A stretch of 64,000 bases of DNA from Pseudomonadota bacterium (GTDB lineage Bacteria > Pseudomonadota > Gammaproteobacteria > Steroidobacterales > Steroidobacteraceae): the NCBI GenBank assembly GCA_021816775.1, contig JAKAXA010000015.1:1-64000 (forward strand), written 5' to 3'. A program made the translations under genes and the position numbers. This document shows positions 1-10,542 of the stretch, piece by piece (within the stretch, counting starts at the first letter, position 1; every line of letters starts with the position of its first letter). The notes beneath the pieces are model-generated. The model was not told the origin of the DNA. It searched no databases and saw only the letters and a list, made by a program, of their open reading frames with translations.

Positions 1-38
1 CTGCGATGTTATTCTTGAGTGAGTCCTAAGCAATGCCC

Positions 39-860
39 TCAGGCGCGCTTGCGGCGCTCGATGCCCGTGGTGTTGAGAATGCGGCTGGCGATCTCCTCGA
101 TCGAGCACTCAGTCGTATCGAGCGAGGGAATGCCGTGGCGCGCGACGAGCGCCTCCGCGGCCCGCAGCTCGTAGCGGACCTGCTGCGCCGAGGCGTAGCG
201 GCTCTGCGGACGCCGTTCGTTGCGAATCTGCTGCAGCCGCTCCGGCTTGATGGTCAGGGCGAAGAGCTTCGCGCGATACGGCTCGAGCCGCTCCGGCAGC
301 CGGCCGGCCTCCAGATCCTCCTCGGTGAGCGGATAGTTGGCGGCGAAGATCCCGTACTGCAGCGCCAGATACAGACAGGTCGGGGTCTTGCCGCAGCGCG
401 ACACGCCGATCAGCACCACATCGGCATGCGTGTAATCCCCGCCCATGCCATCGTCGTTGGCGAGGGCGAAGTTGGTGGCGTTGATGCGCGCGGAGTACAG
501 CGCCGGGTCGGCGATGCCGTGCGCCCTCCCCGCGCGATGCGTCGAGCGCGTGTCGAGCTCCTGCTCGAGCGGGCCGACGAATGCGGCGAAGAAATCCAGG
601 CACAGGCCATTGGAGCGGCGCACCACGTCCCGCAACTCGTCCTGCACGAGCGTGCTGAAAACAATGGGGCGCACGCCGTCCTCGAGCGCAGTCCGGTCGA
701 TGCGCCGTGCGGCTTCTACGGCCTTGTCAAGGGTCGACACAAATGGCAAAGTCACCGCGCGAAACTCGAGACCCTCGAACTGGGTCATGAGACTGTGTCC
801 CAGAGTCTCGGCGGTCACTCCCGTCTGGTCGGAAACGAAGAAAACGGTTCGTCGGCCCAC
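39..860 (-). CDS. ppsR: PEP synthase regulatory protein (bifunctional kinase/pyrophosphorylase)
   Basis: DUF299-family protein of 273 residues. By family knowledge it phosphorylates a threonine of PEP synthase with ADP to switch it off, and removes the phosphate with Pi. The N-terminus reads [16 protein letters not shown], the usual family start, and the family P-loop [10 protein letters not shown] lies near residue 155. I chose the GTG at 860 because it places this motif at the N-terminus. The reading frame stays open to 1082, but the extra residues look non-coding and overlap ppsA. The gene is divergent from ppsA, leaving about 80 bp for both promoters, and that pairing supports the call. 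Confidence 0.93.
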   Translation of the reverse strand: MGRRTVFFVSDQTGVTAETLGHSLMTQFEGLEFRAVTLPFVSTLDKAVEAARRIDRTALEDGVRPIVFSTLVQDELRDVVRRSNGLCLDFFAAFVGPLEQELDTRSTHRAGRAHGIADPALYSARINATNFALANDDGMGGDYTHADVVLIGVSRCGKTPTCLYLALQYGIFAANYPLTEEDLEAGRLPERLEPYRAKLFALTIKPERLQQIRNERRPQSRYASAQQVRYELRAAEALVARHGIPSLDTTECSIEEIASRILNTTGIERRKRA

Positions 861-942
861 GGTGCGAGACTCGGCAGCGATGATCGGGGCAGGCAGTGTT
901 CCACCGCGCGCGGCGCGGAGCAAGCGGCAGGCGGGGTTCCTT

Positions 943-3309
943 GTGGACGCATACGTCATTCCCTTCGAGCGGGTCGGGCAGCACGACATCGAGTCCGTGG
1001 GCGGCAAGAACGCCTCGCTCGGGGAGATGATCAGCGCGCTCGCGCGCCTCGGCGTCAGTGTGCCGGGGGGGTTCGCCACCACGGCGCTCGCCTACCGGGA
1101 ATTCCTCAGACAGGGCGGGCTCGATGCGCGCATCCGCGCCGAGCTCGCCGCGCTCGATGTGAACGACGTGGCGCGCCTGGCGATCGCCGGGGCGCGCATC
1201 CGGCAGTGGATTCTCGCCACGCCCTTCCCGCCGGCGTTCGAGCAGGCCATGAAGAATGCCCTGCGGCAGATGAGCGGCGGCAGGGACATCGCCGTGGCCG
1301 TGCGCTCCTCGGCCACGGCCGAGGATCTTCCGGAGGCGTCCTTCGCCGGCCAGCAGGAGACGTATCTGAACGTCCGCGGCGAGGCGCACGTCCTCGAGGC
1401 GGTGCATCAGGTGTTCGCCTCACTGTTCAACGACCGCGCCATTGCGTATCGCGTCCACCAGGGCTTCGATCATGGAGCGGTAGCGTTATCAGCCGGCATC
1501 CAACACATGGTGCGCAGCGATCTGGGCTCGAGCGGAGTCATGTTCACGCTCGATACCGACTCCGGCTTCCGCGACGTCGTGTTCATCACGGCCTCCTACG
1601 GGCTCGGGGAGACCGTGGTCCAGGGCGCGGTCAATCCCGACGAGTTCTATGTCTACAAGCCCGCTCTGCGCGCCGGCAAGGAGGCCGTGGTGCGGCGCAA
1701 CCTCGGCGCGAAGGCGATCAAGATGGTGTATGCGCCGGAGGGCTCCCCGGAGCGGGTGCGCACCGTGGAGGTGGCGCCCGAGGAGCGCGCGCGCTTCTGT
1801 CTGAGCGAGGAGGATATCCTGGCGCTGGCGCGCCAGGCGCTGCTCATCGAGACGCACTACGGCAAGCCGATGGACATCGAGTGGGGCAAGGACGGCTCGA
1901 CGGGCACGATCTACATCCTTCAGGCGCGCCCGGAGACCGTCCAGAGCCGCGCCGGGCGCACCATCCAGCGCTACTCGCTCAAATCGGCGCGCACCCAGGT
2001 GCTCGTGAGCGGCCGCAGCATCGGCCAGCGCATCGGCGCCGGCACCGCGCGCATCATCCGCGACGTCGCGGAGATGGCGCGCGTGCAGAACGGCGACGTG
2101 CTGGTGGCCGACATGACCGATCCGGACTGGGAGCCGGTCATGAAGCGGGCCGCGGCCATCGTCACCAACCGCGGCGGGCGCACCTGCCATGCGGCCATCA
2201 TCGCGCGCGAGCTCGGCATACCGGCCGTCGTCGGCTGCGGCGAGGCGACGCAGCGCATCACCGAGGGGCAGCCGGTCACGGTTTCGTGCGCCGAGGGCGA
2301 CACCGGCTACGTCTACGACGGACTGCTCGAGTTCGAGCGCAGGCAGATCGAGCTCGACTCGCTGCCGCCGCTGCCCGTCAAGATCATGATGAACGTCGGC
2401 AATCCGGACCGCGCCTTCGGCTTTGCGGGCATCCCCAACCGCGGCGTGGGCCTGGCGCGGCTGGAGTTCATCATCAACCGCATGATCGGCGTGCATCCGC
2501 GCGCGCTGCTCGAGTACGAGAAACTCGAGGCGGGCCTGAAGGAGCAGATCGACGCGCAGATGGCCGGCTACGACGATCCGGTGGGCTTCTATGTGGCGAA
2601 GCTCACCGAGGGCATCGCGCAGATCGCCGCCGCCTTCGCCCCGGAGCCGGTGATCGTGCGGCTCTCGGACTTCAAGTCCAACGAGTACGCCAACCTCATC
2701 GGCGGCAGCCGCTACGAGCCGCATGAGGAAAACCCGATGCTCGGCTTTCGCGGCGCCTCACGCTACGTCGATGAGCGCTTCCGGCCGTGCTTCGAGCTCG
2801 AATGCCGTGCAATCAAGCGGGTGCGCGAGCAGATCGGCCTGACCAACGTGCAGGTCATGGTGCCGTTCGTGCGCAGCGTCGAGGAAGGCCGGCGCGTGAC
2901 CGAGCTGCTCGCCGCGAACGGCCTGAAGCGCGGCGTCGATGGGCTGAAGGTCGTGATGATGTGCGAGCTGCCCACCAATGCGCTGCTCGCCGAGCAGTAC
3001 CTCGAGCACTTCGACGGCATGTCGATCGGCTCGAACGACCTCACCCAGCTCACCCTCGGGCTCGATCGCGACTCGGCCATCGTGGCGCGGCAGTTCGACG
3101 AGCGCGACCCGGCGGTGCGCCGCCTGATCGCAATGGCGATCGCCGCGTGCCGCAAGCAGGGCAAGTACATCGGCATCTGCGGCCAGGGACCGTCGGATCA
3201 CCCCGACCTCGCCCGATGGCTGCTCGATGAGGGCATCGAGAGCCTCTCGCTCAACCCCGACACCGTGGTCGAGACGTGGCTGTTCCTGGCCGGTGAGAGC
3301 CGGCGCTGA
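943..3309 (+). CDS. ppsA: Phosphoenolpyruvate synthase
   Basis: Converts pyruvate and ATP to PEP, AMP and phosphate in gluconeogenesis. The 788 residues match the family length. The N-terminal ATP-grasp part opens with [10 protein letters not shown]. The central swivelling domain carries the phospho-histidine motif [21 protein letters not shown]. The C-terminal TIM barrel holds the PEP/pyruvate site ([15 protein letters not shown] and the CGQGPSDHP loop). The GTG at 943 is preferred because the protein then begins [11 protein letters not shown]; the open frame back to 445 only mirrors ppsR on the other strand. The divergent ppsR gene supplies post-translational control. Confidence 0.95.
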   Translation: MDAYVIPFERVGQHDIESVGGKNASLGEMISALARLGVSVPGGFATTALAYREFLRQGGLDARIRAELAALDVNDVARLAIAGARIRQWILATPFPPAFEQAMKNALRQMSGGRDIAVAVRSSATAEDLPEASFAGQQETYLNVRGEAHVLEAVHQVFASLFNDRAIAYRVHQGFDHGAVALSAGIQHMVRSDLGSSGVMFTLDTDSGFRDVVFITASYGLGETVVQGAVNPDEFYVYKPALRAGKEAVVRRNLGAKAIKMVYAPEGSPERVRTVEVAPEERARFCLSEEDILALARQALLIETHYGKPMDIEWGKDGSTGTIYILQARPETVQSRAGRTIQRYSLKSARTQVLVSGRSIGQRIGAGTARIIRDVAEMARVQNGDVLVADMTDPDWEPVMKRAAAIVTNRGGRTCHAAIIARELGIPAVVGCGEATQRITEGQPVTVSCAEGDTGYVYDGLLEFERRQIELDSLPPLPVKIMMNVGNPDRAFGFAGIPNRGVGLARLEFIINRMIGVHPRALLEYEKLEAGLKEQIDAQMAGYDDPVGFYVAKLTEGIAQIAAAFAPEPVIVRLSDFKSNEYANLIGGSRYEPHEENPMLGFRGASRYVDERFRPCFELECRAIKRVREQIGLTNVQVMVPFVRSVEEGRRVTELLAANGLKRGVDGLKVVMMCELPTNALLAEQYLEHFDGMSIGSNDLTQLTLGLDRDSAIVARQFDERDPAVRRLIAMAIAACRKQGKYIGICGQGPSDHPDLARWLLDEGIESLSLNPDTVVETWLFLAGESRR

Positions 3310-3327
3310 GCCGCCCGGGCGTCTGCC

Positions 3328-3891
3328 TCAGAGCGCCGCGCCCCCGAAGGCCGGACGGAACAGTTTCGCGCGGTAGTGCTCGAGCTCATGGATGGACTCG
3401 CGGATGTCGGCGAGCGCGAGGTGCGCATCCTGTTTGGCGAGCCCATCGAGCACACCGGGCGCCCAGCGTCGCGCGAGCTCCTTCAGCGTGCTCACATCGA
3501 GATTGCGGTAATGAAAGTAACGCTCGAGCTGCGGCATGAGGCGCGCAAGGAAGCGCCGGTCCTGGCAGATGCTGTTGCCGCACATCGGTGAGACCCCCGG
3601 GGGCACCAGCGGCATCAGGAAGGCCAGGGTGCGCGCCTCGGCCTCGGCGGTGTCCACATGGCTGGCGCGCACGCGCGCGAGCAGCCCCGAGCCGCCATGC
3701 TGCTTCTGGTTCCACTCGTCCATCCCCGCCAGCACCCCCTCGTCCTGGTGGATGGCGATCACCGGTCCCTCGGCAAGTACCTTGAGCTGCTTGTCGGTGA
3801 CGATGGTGGCGATCTCGATGATCACATCCCTTTCGGGCGTCAGGCCCGTCATTTCCAGATCGATCCAGATCAGGTTCTCGGCGCTCGGCAT
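3328..3891 (-). CDS. orn: Oligoribonuclease
   Basis: DEDDh 3'-5' exoribonuclease of 187 residues that finishes RNA decay by degrading very short oligonucleotides, including linear pGpG from c-di-GMP turnover. Motif I is [14 protein letters not shown] at the N-terminus, motif II is around [11 protein letters not shown], and motif III is the histidine/aspartate segment [11 protein letters not shown] near residue 155. The ATG at 3891 fits the family N-terminus; the longer open frame is not needed. Its start lies 33 bp from that of rsgA on the other strand, the common gammaproteobacterial orn/rsgA arrangement. The window also encodes EAL and HD-GYP proteins whose product Orn would clear. Confidence 0.95.
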   Translation of the reverse strand: MPSAENLIWIDLEMTGLTPERDVIIEIATIVTDKQLKVLAEGPVIAIHQDEGVLAGMDEWNQKQHGGSGLLARVRASHVDTAEAEARTLAFLMPLVPPGVSPMCGNSICQDRRFLARLMPQLERYFHYRNLDVSTLKELARRWAPGVLDGLAKQDAHLALADIRESIHELEHYRAKLFRPAFGGAAL

Positions 3892-3924
3892 GCTCGGCTC
3901 GCAGTGGGGGATAATCGGCGGCCC

Positions 3925-4848
3925 ATGAGTGTAGCAACCTTCGAGGCGCGCGTGACCGGCGCCTTCGGCCGCCAGGTGCGCGTGCGCGGACCGGATGGAG
4001 CCGAGCAGCCGGCGCGCCCGCTCGGGCGCGGGCTCGGCATTGTCTGCGGCGATACGGTGCGCTGCCGGCGCGATGAGCGCCATGGCGAGGTGCACGTGCT
4101 CGAAGTGCTGCCGCGGCGCACGGCGCTGTACCGCACCAATGGGCGCGGCGGCTGCGAGGCGGTGCTCGCCAATCTCACCCGGCTGCTGGTGGTGATCGCG
4201 CCGCTGCCCGTGCCGGACCTGTTCGTGGCCGACCGGTATCTGGCGGCCGCCGAATCGGCGCACATCGCGCCGCTGCTGGTGCTCAACAAGGCGGACCTCG
4301 AGGTCGCCGCGCCGCTCGGCGATGCGCTGAGCGGCTATGCGCTCGCCGGCTACCAGCGGCTCGAGGTATCGGCGGCGAGCGGCGCCGGCCTCGAGTCGCT
4401 GCGGGCGGCCTGCCGCGGCCACACCGCCGCGCTCGTCGGGCAATCGGGGGTTGGCAAGTCATCGCTCGCCGCGCAGCTGATCCCGGCCGAGCGGATCGAG
4501 ATCGGCGCGCTCGCCCGCGCCGAGGAGGGCCGTCACACGACCACTGCCTCGCGGCTGTTCGAGCTGCCGGGCGGCGGGGCGCTCATCGACTCCCCGGGGG
4601 TGCGGGACTTCGCGCCCGCGCTCGAGCGGCTCGAGCCGCGCAGCCTGGGTTTCGTGGAGGTGGAGCGCCTCTCGGGCGGCTGCCGCTTCCTTGACTGTCA
4701 GCACCTGCGCGAGCCGGACTGCGCGGTGCGCGCCGGGGTCGAGCACGGGTCGATGCACCCGCGCCGCTACGAGAGCTATCGGCGGCTGCGCCGGCTGCAG
4801 CACACGCTCGGCCCGGCGCACGAGCGGGCGCCGCGCCGCGGCAGCTAG
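3925..4848 (+). CDS. rsgA: Small ribosomal subunit biogenesis GTPase RsgA
   Basis: Circularly permuted GTPase of 307 residues that helps mature the 30S subunit. Motifs appear in the permuted order: G4 NKADLE near residue 122, then G1 [10 protein letters not shown] near 173, then G3 DSPGVRDF near 222. An N-terminal OB-fold precedes them. A C-terminal zinc module follows with cysteines in [14 protein letters not shown]. The ATG at 3925 starts [10 protein letters not shown]; the open frame upstream reads through orn. The gene is divergent from orn. Confidence 0.94.
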   Translation: MSVATFEARVTGAFGRQVRVRGPDGAEQPARPLGRGLGIVCGDTVRCRRDERHGEVHVLEVLPRRTALYRTNGRGGCEAVLANLTRLLVVIAPLPVPDLFVADRYLAAAESAHIAPLLVLNKADLEVAAPLGDALSGYALAGYQRLEVSAASGAGLESLRAACRGHTAALVGQSGVGKSSLAAQLIPAERIEIGALARAEEGRHTTTASRLFELPGGGALIDSPGVRDFAPALERLEPRSLGFVEVERLSGGCRFLDCQHLREPDCAVRAGVEHGSMHPRRYESYRRLRRLQHTLGPAHERAPRRGS

Positions 4849-4874
4849 CGCCCGCCCCCCGCGGCCGCCGCCGC

Positions 4875-5471
4875 TCAGACGCTCTGGCGGCCGCTCAGGG
4901 CGCGCGCCAGGGTCCCGCCGTCGACGTACTCGATTTCCCCGCCGATCGGCACACCGTGCGCAATGCGGCTCGCGGCGAGCCCGCGGCGCAGGGCCAGCTC
5001 GGCGAGGAAATGCGCGGTCGCCTCGCCCTCGACCGTGGGATTGGTGGCCAGGATGAGCTCGCGCACCGCGCCCTCATCGAGGATCGCCTCGAGCTCGCGC
5101 ACCCCGAGCTGCTCGGGCCCGACGCCATCGAGCGGCGAGAGGTGACCCATCAACACGAAATAGCGGCCGCGAAAGCTCCCGGACTGCTCGATCGCCACGA
5201 CGTCGGCGGGCGACTCGACCACGCACAGCAGGGCCGATTCACGCTGCGGCGAGGCGCAGATGGCGCACAGCTCCTGCTCGGCGAACATGCGGCAGCGTCG
5301 ACAGCGCCTGACCGAGGCGAGCGCCGCCTCGAGCGTCTGCGCAAGCGTCTGCGCGCCGGCGCGCCCCTCCTGCAGCAGATGAAACGCCATGCGCTGGGCG
5401 CTCTTCGGGCCAACCCCCGGCAGCGCGCGCAGCGCTTCGATGAGCTCGGCGAGTCGCGGCGGGTGCTTCAC
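4875..5471 (-). CDS. recR: Recombination mediator protein RecR
   Basis: RecFOR-pathway protein of 198 residues. The N-terminal helix-hairpin-helix is [18 protein letters not shown] four-cysteine zinc finger follows ([16 protein letters not shown]). The Toprim domain contains [12 protein letters not shown] and [15 protein letters not shown]. The start codon is GTG. It is the last gene of the dnaX-ybaB-recR operon, 7 bp after ybaB, and is convergent with rsgA. Confidence 0.95.
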   Translation of the reverse strand: MKHPPRLAELIEALRALPGVGPKSAQRMAFHLLQEGRAGAQTLAQTLEAALASVRRCRRCRMFAEQELCAICASPQRESALLCVVESPADVVAIEQSGSFRGRYFVLMGHLSPLDGVGPEQLGVRELEAILDEGAVRELILATNPTVEGEATAHFLAELALRRGLAASRIAHGVPIGGEIEYVDGGTLARALSGRQSV

Positions 5472-5478
5472 GGGTCGA

Positions 5479-5802
5479 TCAGAACGGGAGCTTCATGCCC
5501 GGCGGCAGCTGCAATCCGGCGGTGACGGAGGCCATCTTCTCCTGCACGCGCGCCTCGACCTTGTGCACCGCGTCATTGATCGCGGCGGCCACGAGATCCT
5601 CGAGCATCTCGCGGTCCTCGCCGATCACCGCCGGCTCGATGGCGACGCCGCGCACCTCGTGCTTGCCGGTCATGGTGACCTTGACCATGCCGCCACCGGC
5701 CTCGCCGATGACCTCGAGGCCCGCGATCTCGTCCTGAACCTTCTGCATGTTGGCCTGCATGGCCTGAGCCTGTCGCATCAGCTGGTTGATATTGCCTCGC
5801 AT
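5479..5802 (-). CDS. ybaB: YbaB/EbfC family nucleoid-associated protein
   Basis: Small DNA-binding protein of 107 residues. It begins [26 protein letters not shown], the amphipathic helix region of the family, followed by the conserved [15 protein letters not shown] strand region and [13 protein letters not shown]. It is placed between dnaX and recR, the standard operon order in proteobacteria. The molecular role of the family is still loosely defined; it binds DNA as a dimer. Confidence 0.93.
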   Translation of the reverse strand: MRGNINQLMRQAQAMQANMQKVQDEIAGLEVIGEAGGGMVKVTMTGKHEVRGVAIEPAVIGEDREMLEDLVAAAINDAVHKVEARVQEKMASVTAGLQLPPGMKLPF

Positions 5803-5848
5803 GAGGTCACTCCTCGATGGTGTCGGATGGGTCGCCGGCCGAGCCGGG

Positions 5849-7423
5849 TCATTTCACGGGGCGGACGGTCTCGGGAATCACTTCGGCGCCGAACTGCTCA
5901 CGAAAGCCCTGCACGAGAGGATCGGCTTCGAACGCCTGGCGCGCCGCATCGGCCTGCTCGCGCTCGGCGCGCTGGCGCGCCTGCGCCGGGGTCTCGCCGC
6001 TGTCGGGCGCCGCGGTGAACTCCAGGCGGACCGTCTCCCCGAAATGCCGCGAGAGGGCCTGCGCCAGTTTCTCCTCGAGCGAGGCGGTGCGCAGCGAGCG
6101 GCTGCGCGGGTCGAGCGCCAGCTTCACCCGGGCGCCCTCGCGGCCGATGAGCGTGCAGTGGCTGGCCAGCTGGCGCGCCGCGCCCTGCAGGTCGAGCTGC
6201 GCGAGCAGCGCCGCCCACTCCCCGCTCGGGACCGGGGCTGCCGCGGCGTCGGCCGGGCGCTCGGCGCGGCGCGGCGTGGCCGCCGCGCCCGCCTGGCCGA
6301 ACGCGCGGGGCTGGGAGAGCGGGGCGGCATCGCCGTGCGGACGGAAGGCGATCATCCTGAGCAGCGTCATCTCGAAACCCGTGCGGGGATCGGGCGCGAG
6401 CGGCAGATCGCGCCGCCCGAGGATGGCGGTCTGGTAATAGAGCTGCACATCCTCGGCACCGAGCGCGCCGGCGAGCCGTCCGATCAGCTCGCTGGAATAG
6501 ATCTCATCGCCCTCGTAATCGCTCACCACCTGCTTGAGCGCGACGCGCGTCAGGAGCGAGGCGAGCTCATCGAGCAGCTGCGCATAATCCGGCGCCCATT
6601 GTTCGAGCGAGCGGGCGAAGCGCACCAGCTCGGCGGGATCGCCCGCGGCGAGCCGCTCGGCGAGCTGCACCACGTGATCGCGCGCCACGGTGCCGAGCAT
6701 GGCGCGCGCCTCGTCCTCCCCGGCCCGCCCGCCGCCGAAGGCGATCAGCTGATCGAGCAGCGAGAGCGCATCGCGCATGCTGCCGTCGGCGGCCTGCGCC
6801 ACGAGCGCGACGCCGGCCGGCTCGAACTCGATGCCTTCCCGCTCGAGCACCTCGCGCAGGTGCGTGCCGATCTGCGCCGCCGGGATCCGCTTGAGATTGA
6901 ACTGCAGGCAGCGCGAGAGCACCGTCACGGGGAGCTTCTGCGGATCGGTGGTGGCGAGGAGGAACTTCACGTGCGGCGGGGGCTCCTCGAGCGTCTTCAA
7001 CAGCGCGTTGAAGGAATGCGTCGAGAGCATGTGCACCTCGTCGATGAGATACACCTTGTAACGCCCGCGCGTGGGCGCGAACTGCACGTTGTCGAGGATC
7101 TCGCGGGTATCGTCGACCTTGGTGCGCGAGGCGGCGTCCACCTCGATCAGATCGACGAACCGGCCGGCATCGATCTCGCGGCAGCTGGCGCACTCGCCGC
7201 AGGGCGTGGCGGTGACCCCGGTCTCGCAGTTGAGGCATTTGGCGAGGATGCGCGCGATCGTAGTCTTGCCTACGCCGCGGGTGCCGGTGAAGAGGAAAGC
7301 GTGATGCACGCGTCCGGTCGTCAGCGCATTGACGAGCGCCTGGCGCACGTGGTCCTGCCCCACGAGCTCGCTGAACCCCTTGGGACGCCATTTGCGCGCC
7401 AGCGCGGTGTAGGTCTCAGTCAT
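5849..7423 (-). CDS. dnaX: DNA polymerase III subunit gamma/tau
   Basis: Clamp-loader ATPase of 524 residues. It starts [23 protein letters not shown], has Walker [14 protein letters not shown], a four-cysteine zinc module (CLNC...CGECASC) and Walker B/DExx LIDEVHML. The AAA+ region is followed by a collar domain and a tau-specific C-terminal part from about residue 365. That part is rather short for a tau subunit and ends [12 protein letters not shown] did not find a clear programmed frameshift slippery run. It heads the operon with ybaB and recR, and the SRP RNA gene lies just upstream on the same strand. Confidence 0.95.
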   Translation of the reverse strand: MTETYTALARKWRPKGFSELVGQDHVRQALVNALTTGRVHHAFLFTGTRGVGKTTIARILAKCLNCETGVTATPCGECASCREIDAGRFVDLIEVDAASRTKVDDTREILDNVQFAPTRGRYKVYLIDEVHMLSTHSFNALLKTLEEPPPHVKFLLATTDPQKLPVTVLSRCLQFNLKRIPAAQIGTHLREVLEREGIEFEPAGVALVAQAADGSMRDALSLLDQLIAFGGGRAGEDEARAMLGTVARDHVVQLAERLAAGDPAELVRFARSLEQWAPDYAQLLDELASLLTRVALKQVVSDYEGDEIYSSELIGRLAGALGAEDVQLYYQTAILGRRDLPLAPDPRTGFEMTLLRMIAFRPHGDAAPLSQPRAFGQAGAAATPRRAERPADAAAAPVPSGEWAALLAQLDLQGAARQLASHCTLIGREGARVKLALDPRSRSLRTASLEEKLAQALSRHFGETVRLEFTAAPDSGETPAQARQRAEREQADAARQAFEADPLVQGFREQFGAEVIPETVRPVK

Positions 7424-7448
7424 CGATCCCCAAACCGGAATAGGAGGC

Positions 7449-7555
7449 GGCCCGCACCAGCGGGTGCTCCGGCACCCGACATCGCCGCTGCCGCTGCTGC
7501 CTTCCGGCCCTGACGGGGTTCACGACTGGTCGTCGCGGAGTAGCCGATGCGGGCC
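7449..7555 (-). ncRNA. ffs: Bacterial small signal recognition particle RNA (4.5S RNA)
   Basis: On the minus strand the segment folds as a long hairpin. The 5' end GGCCCGCA pairs with the 3' end TGCGGGCC, giving about 107 nt. The conserved apical Ffh-binding core is present (GTCAGGGCCGGAAGGCAGCA, at about 7493-7513), including the GGAA tetraloop and the asymmetric loop residues. Position just upstream of dnaX on the same strand is a common location. End positions are set by the terminal stem and may be a few bases off. Confidence 0.9.
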
Positions 7556-7769
7556 ACCACAGCCAAACTGTACTCCCCGCGTGCGCGGGCCCACCCGCCC
7601 CGGGGGGGGCCCTCGCGGACCCTCGCCCGGGCTGAACGCGGGGACCTGCAATGATAGCAGCGGCGGGCGGCGCGTGCCGGGCTTCGGCCGGGCGGGGCGG
7701 CCGCTCAGAGCCCCGGCTGCTCCGCACCGGGACCGCGGGCGCAACCCACGCCGAATCGGCTTGCGCGGC

Positions 7770-8558
7770 TCAGGCGCGGGCCGGGGGCATCACCGCGATG
7801 AGGCCATCCATGACGAACGGAAAGCCGCCGAAGGTCTTCAACGGCTCGAAGGTGTCGTCGGCCGCCCGATAATGCGCGTGCAGCGGGCAGTAATAATGAT
7901 ACAGCCCCGGCCGCTCGAGCCGCAGCGTCCCGGTGCCCCCGTACGCGGGCAGCGGGAATCCGCCGAAGGGCGGGCGGGATCCCCGGGCGCCGGGCGCCGG
8001 TAGCACCACGTGGGGGTCCATGTCGTTGTTGGTGAAGCGCACCGGCGTTCCCGCCGCGCAGACCACCGCCCACGGCTGGAACGTCATGGTGGTGTCCGGA
8101 ATACTGACCTGCGGGGCGGTGAGCGCGAGGCCACCGCCATCGCGATCGGTGACCAGCACCGCGGCGTAGGCCGGCATCGGAAAGTACGGTGAGCCGCTGC
8201 GCGCGGCCACCTGTCCGACGCGCGGGTCGAACAGCGTGGTGAGCGCATCGTAAAAGAGGTACAGACCCGGCTCGGTGAGGCGCAGTGCGACCGCCTGGCC
8301 CGGCCCGACGGCCCGGATGATGCTCCGCGGCGCAGTCGGCGCGCTCGCAAGTCGCAGCGGGTGCGCTGCGGCGCACTCGATCCGCAGCGGCTCACCGCGC
8401 CGCACGACGGCAACCATCGGCGCAAAGCCCTTGCCGTGAAACACCATGCGCCGGGCGCCGCCTGCCGCCAAGGCCGCCGGCACCCGCGTCGCGAGCGCGC
8501 CGGTGGCGAGCGCCGCCCGCATCAGGAACCCGCGCCGACTCAGTGAGGCATTGCTCAT
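7770..8558 (-). CDS. Tat-exported cupredoxin-domain protein
   Basis: Protein of 262 residues with a twin-arginine signal (SRRGFLMRAALATGALATRVPAALA), so it is exported folded. The mature part appears to have two cupredoxin-like beta domains. The second has a type-1 copper ligand set: a histidine in NNDMDPHVV, then the cysteine and histidines of YYCPLHAHYR near the C-terminus. The first domain lacks an obvious cysteine ligand. It is divergent from a CueR-like regulator, which fits a copper-related role, although the actual electron partner or substrate is unknown. Confidence 0.75.
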   Translation of the reverse strand: MSNASLSRRGFLMRAALATGALATRVPAALAAGGARRMVFHGKGFAPMVAVVRRGEPLRIECAAAHPLRLASAPTAPRSIIRAVGPGQAVALRLTEPGLYLFYDALTTLFDPRVGQVAARSGSPYFPMPAYAAVLVTDRDGGGLALTAPQVSIPDTTMTFQPWAVVCAAGTPVRFTNNDMDPHVVLPAPGARGSRPPFGGFPLPAYGGTGTLRLERPGLYHYYCPLHAHYRAADDTFEPLKTFGGFPFVMDGLIAVMPPARA

Positions 8559-8698
8559 CAGACCCTCTGCACGCTCGCGGGGAGGCGACCTCGCGGCCCC
8601 GCTGCGAGAGCGAGACTAATCCGCAGACGGCACCCCGGAGTGAATACGCACAAACCGCAACCGCGGACTCGCTCGGCCCGGCGGCTGCGCCGAAAGTC

Positions 8699-8730
8699 TT
8701 GACCCTGGACCGTGCTCCCGGATATAGAAT
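8699..8730 (+). promoter_or_regulatory. MerR-type promoter/operator with long spacer
   Basis: A -35 box TTGACC (8699-8704) and a -10 box TAGAAT (8725-8730) are separated by 20 bp, the stretched spacing typical of promoters remodelled by MerR-family activators. A weaker reading uses TATAGA at 8723 with an 18-bp spacer. The intervening CTGGACC/GCTCCCGG bases form only an imperfect dyad. It lies 25 bp upstream of the regulator start, consistent with autoregulation. Confidence 0.55.
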
Positions 8731-8755
8731 TCTTGCTCATATCCGGAGACACCCC

Positions 8756-9205
8756 ATGGAAACGCTCGGCATCGGCGCGCTCGCCCAGCGCGCCGGCGTT
8801 CGCATCGACACCGTCCGCTATTACGAGCGCAGCGGCCTGCTCGCGCCGAAGACGCGTCTGCAATCAGGGTATCGCCGCTACGGCAGCGCCGAGCTCGCGC
8901 GGCTGCGCTTCATCCGCCGCGCCCAGACGCTCGGATTCTCGCTGAAGGAGATCCGCGAGCTGCTCACGCTCTCCAAGGGCCGCGACGTAGCCCGGGTCAA
9001 ACGCGCGGCGCAAGCGAAGCTCGCCGACGTCGAGCAGCGCATTGCCGCGCTGCAGCGCATGCGCGATGGACTCGCCACGCTGGTCGCGGCGTGTCCGGGG
9101 CACGGCGAGCCGACCGACTGCCCGATCCTGCGCGCACTCGGCGGCGAGGGCCCGGAGCTGCCCGACCTGGCGCCGGCTGCGGCACGCCGGCCCGCAGACC
9201 ATTGA
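8756..9205 (+). CDS. MerR-family metal-responsive regulator, CueR-like
   Basis: Regulator of 149 residues. The N-terminal winged helix reads IGALAQRAGVRIDTVRYYERSGLL, followed by a dimerisation helix. The C-terminal metal loop contains ACPGHGEPTDCPIL, a Cys-x8-Cys pair close to the CueR loop, which has Cys-x7-Cys. The extra cysteine that zinc/cadmium/lead sensors carry before the dimerisation helix is absent, favouring a monovalent copper-type sensor. The ATG at 8756 is used because it gives the family N-terminus. The divergent cupredoxin gene is the likely target. The exact metal is inference. Confidence 0.85.
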   Translation: METLGIGALAQRAGVRIDTVRYYERSGLLAPKTRLQSGYRRYGSAELARLRFIRRAQTLGFSLKEIRELLTLSKGRDVARVKRAAQAKLADVEQRIAALQRMRDGLATLVAACPGHGEPTDCPILRALGGEGPELPDLAPAAARRPADH

Positions 9206-9247
9206 GCGGCACGCCCGGTACGCGCCGGGAAGCAATCTGCGGCCGTC

Positions 9248-9820
9248 TCAAGGCGCGCCGTGCGCGGCCCGCACCAGGAACAGGATGCCGAGCCCCAGGA
9301 ACAACAGGCTCGCCACAATGCGGATGGCCCTCAGCGGCAGCCGCGCGGCGAGCACCTTGCCGATGAGCACCACCGGTGCGCAGGCGAGCACCATTCCGAG
9401 GGTGCTCCCGGCCACCACTGCCAGGAAGTTGCCGTAGGCGGCGGCGAGCACGGCGGTGGCGATCTGCGTCTTGTCGCCGATCTCGGCGACGGTAAACGTC
9501 ACGAGCGTGACCCAGAAGAGCCCGCCCCTCGCCACACCGCCGGCCCCGTCGCGCACGCGCTCGGGCTTGAGCTCCCATACCGCCATGGCAACGAGGCTGA
9601 TGCCGACCAGGAGATTGACCACCCGGCCGCTGAGGGCATGGCCGAGCCGCTCGCCGATGAATGCCGCGAGGGCGGCGCTCACGATCGTGCCGCAGAGCAT
9701 GCCGGCCAGTATCGGCCACGGGCGGCGGTGCCGCGCCGCCAGCATCAGCAGCAGCAGCTGCGTACGATCGCCCATTTCGGCGATCGCCACCGTCGAGAGG
9801 CTGGCGAGAAAGGCTTCCAC
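9248..9820 (-). CDS. TMEM165/GDT1 family cation transporter (UPF0016)
   Basis: Inner-membrane protein of 190 residues with about six predicted transmembrane helices. It has the two hallmark repeats of the family, EMGDRTQ near residue 15 and EIGDKTQ near 112. Members export Mn2+ or exchange Ca2+/Mn2+ for protons. The GTG start at 9820 gives the family N-terminus. It is convergent with the MerR-type regulator gene. Manganese is the best guess for the substrate from family knowledge. Confidence 0.87.
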   Translation of the reverse strand: MEAFLASLSTVAIAEMGDRTQLLLLMLAARHRRPWPILAGMLCGTIVSAALAAFIGERLGHALSGRVVNLLVGISLVAMAVWELKPERVRDGAGGVARGGLFWVTLVTFTVAEIGDKTQIATAVLAAAYGNFLAVVAGSTLGMVLACAPVVLIGKVLAARLPLRAIRIVASLLFLGLGILFLVRAAHGAP

Positions 9821-9906
9821 TTACGCTGTCGCCGTGCGCGCACCGCGCCCGAAGCGTCCCGGCGGCCGACGGCGCGGTCCGTCGATTCGTCCGGCCGAGC
9901 CCCGCA

Positions 9907-10332
9907 TTACTGGACTATCAGCGTGACGTCGATGTTGCCGCGGGTCGCGTTTGAGTAGGGGCACACCTTGTGCGCCTCGTTCACGAGGTGCTCGGCAAGC
10001 TCGCGCGCCACACCCGGCAGCGACACCCTCAGTTCGACGTTGATCCCGAAGCCCGTCGGGATCGTCCCGATCCCGACGGACGACTCGATCGAGGTGTCGG
10101 GCGGCACCGCGATCTTGTCGCGGCTGCCGACGAATTTCACCGCGCCGATGAAACACGCGGCATAGCCGGCGGCGAACATCTGTTCCGGATTGGTCCCCTC
10201 GCCTCCCGGACCGCCGAGCTCCTTCGGCACGGACAACTTGACTCTGAGCCTGCCGTCGTCCGAAGCGGCGCTGCCGTCGCGTCCGCCCGTGGCCTTCGCG
10301 TGGGCAGTGTAAAGCGGGGTGATCGAGCTCAT
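9907..10332 (-). CDS. ohr: Organic hydroperoxide resistance protein (Ohr)
   Basis: OsmC/Ohr-fold thiol peroxidase of 141 residues, acting on organic hydroperoxides in the cytoplasm. The catalytic cysteines are in [12 protein letters not shown] and [13 protein letters not shown], the Ohr spacing. It begins [20 protein letters not shown], as Ohr proteins do; the open frame extends upstream to 10911 but that part opposes the DUF748 gene. No adjacent OhrR repressor is present. Upstream bases are AT-richer (around 10380-10400), a likely promoter area. Confidence 0.92.
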   Translation of the reverse strand: MSSITPLYTAHAKATGGRDGSAASDDGRLRVKLSVPKELGGPGGEGTNPEQMFAAGYAACFIGAVKFVGSRDKIAVPPDTSIESSVGIGTIPTGFGINVELRVSLPGVARELAEHLVNEAHKVCPYSNATRGNIDVTLIVQ

Positions 10333-10542
10333 TCTGCCCTCCGGTGCGGCTGGGGGAAGCGACTGCCGCCCCATAAATGCACCACGCGAGTATATTGTAG
10401 AGGTGCGCTTGCACGCGACCGCCACCGGACTCCGGATGCCCGCTTTGCAGAATCGGCCGAAAAGACAAGAGCCGAGCCGCCCCATGAGCACAGTGGCCCC
10501 GTGCGCCCGCCACGAGATTTCACGCGACGGCCTGGATAGCCC

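Noticed and set aside
33..2726. An 897-residue open frame on the plus strand overlapping ppsR and ppsA, and similar very long frames opposite many genes
   Set aside because: High GC content makes antisense and off-frame stretches free of stops. These frames have Arg/Ala/Gly-rich low-complexity translations and no motifs, while the opposing frames match known families.
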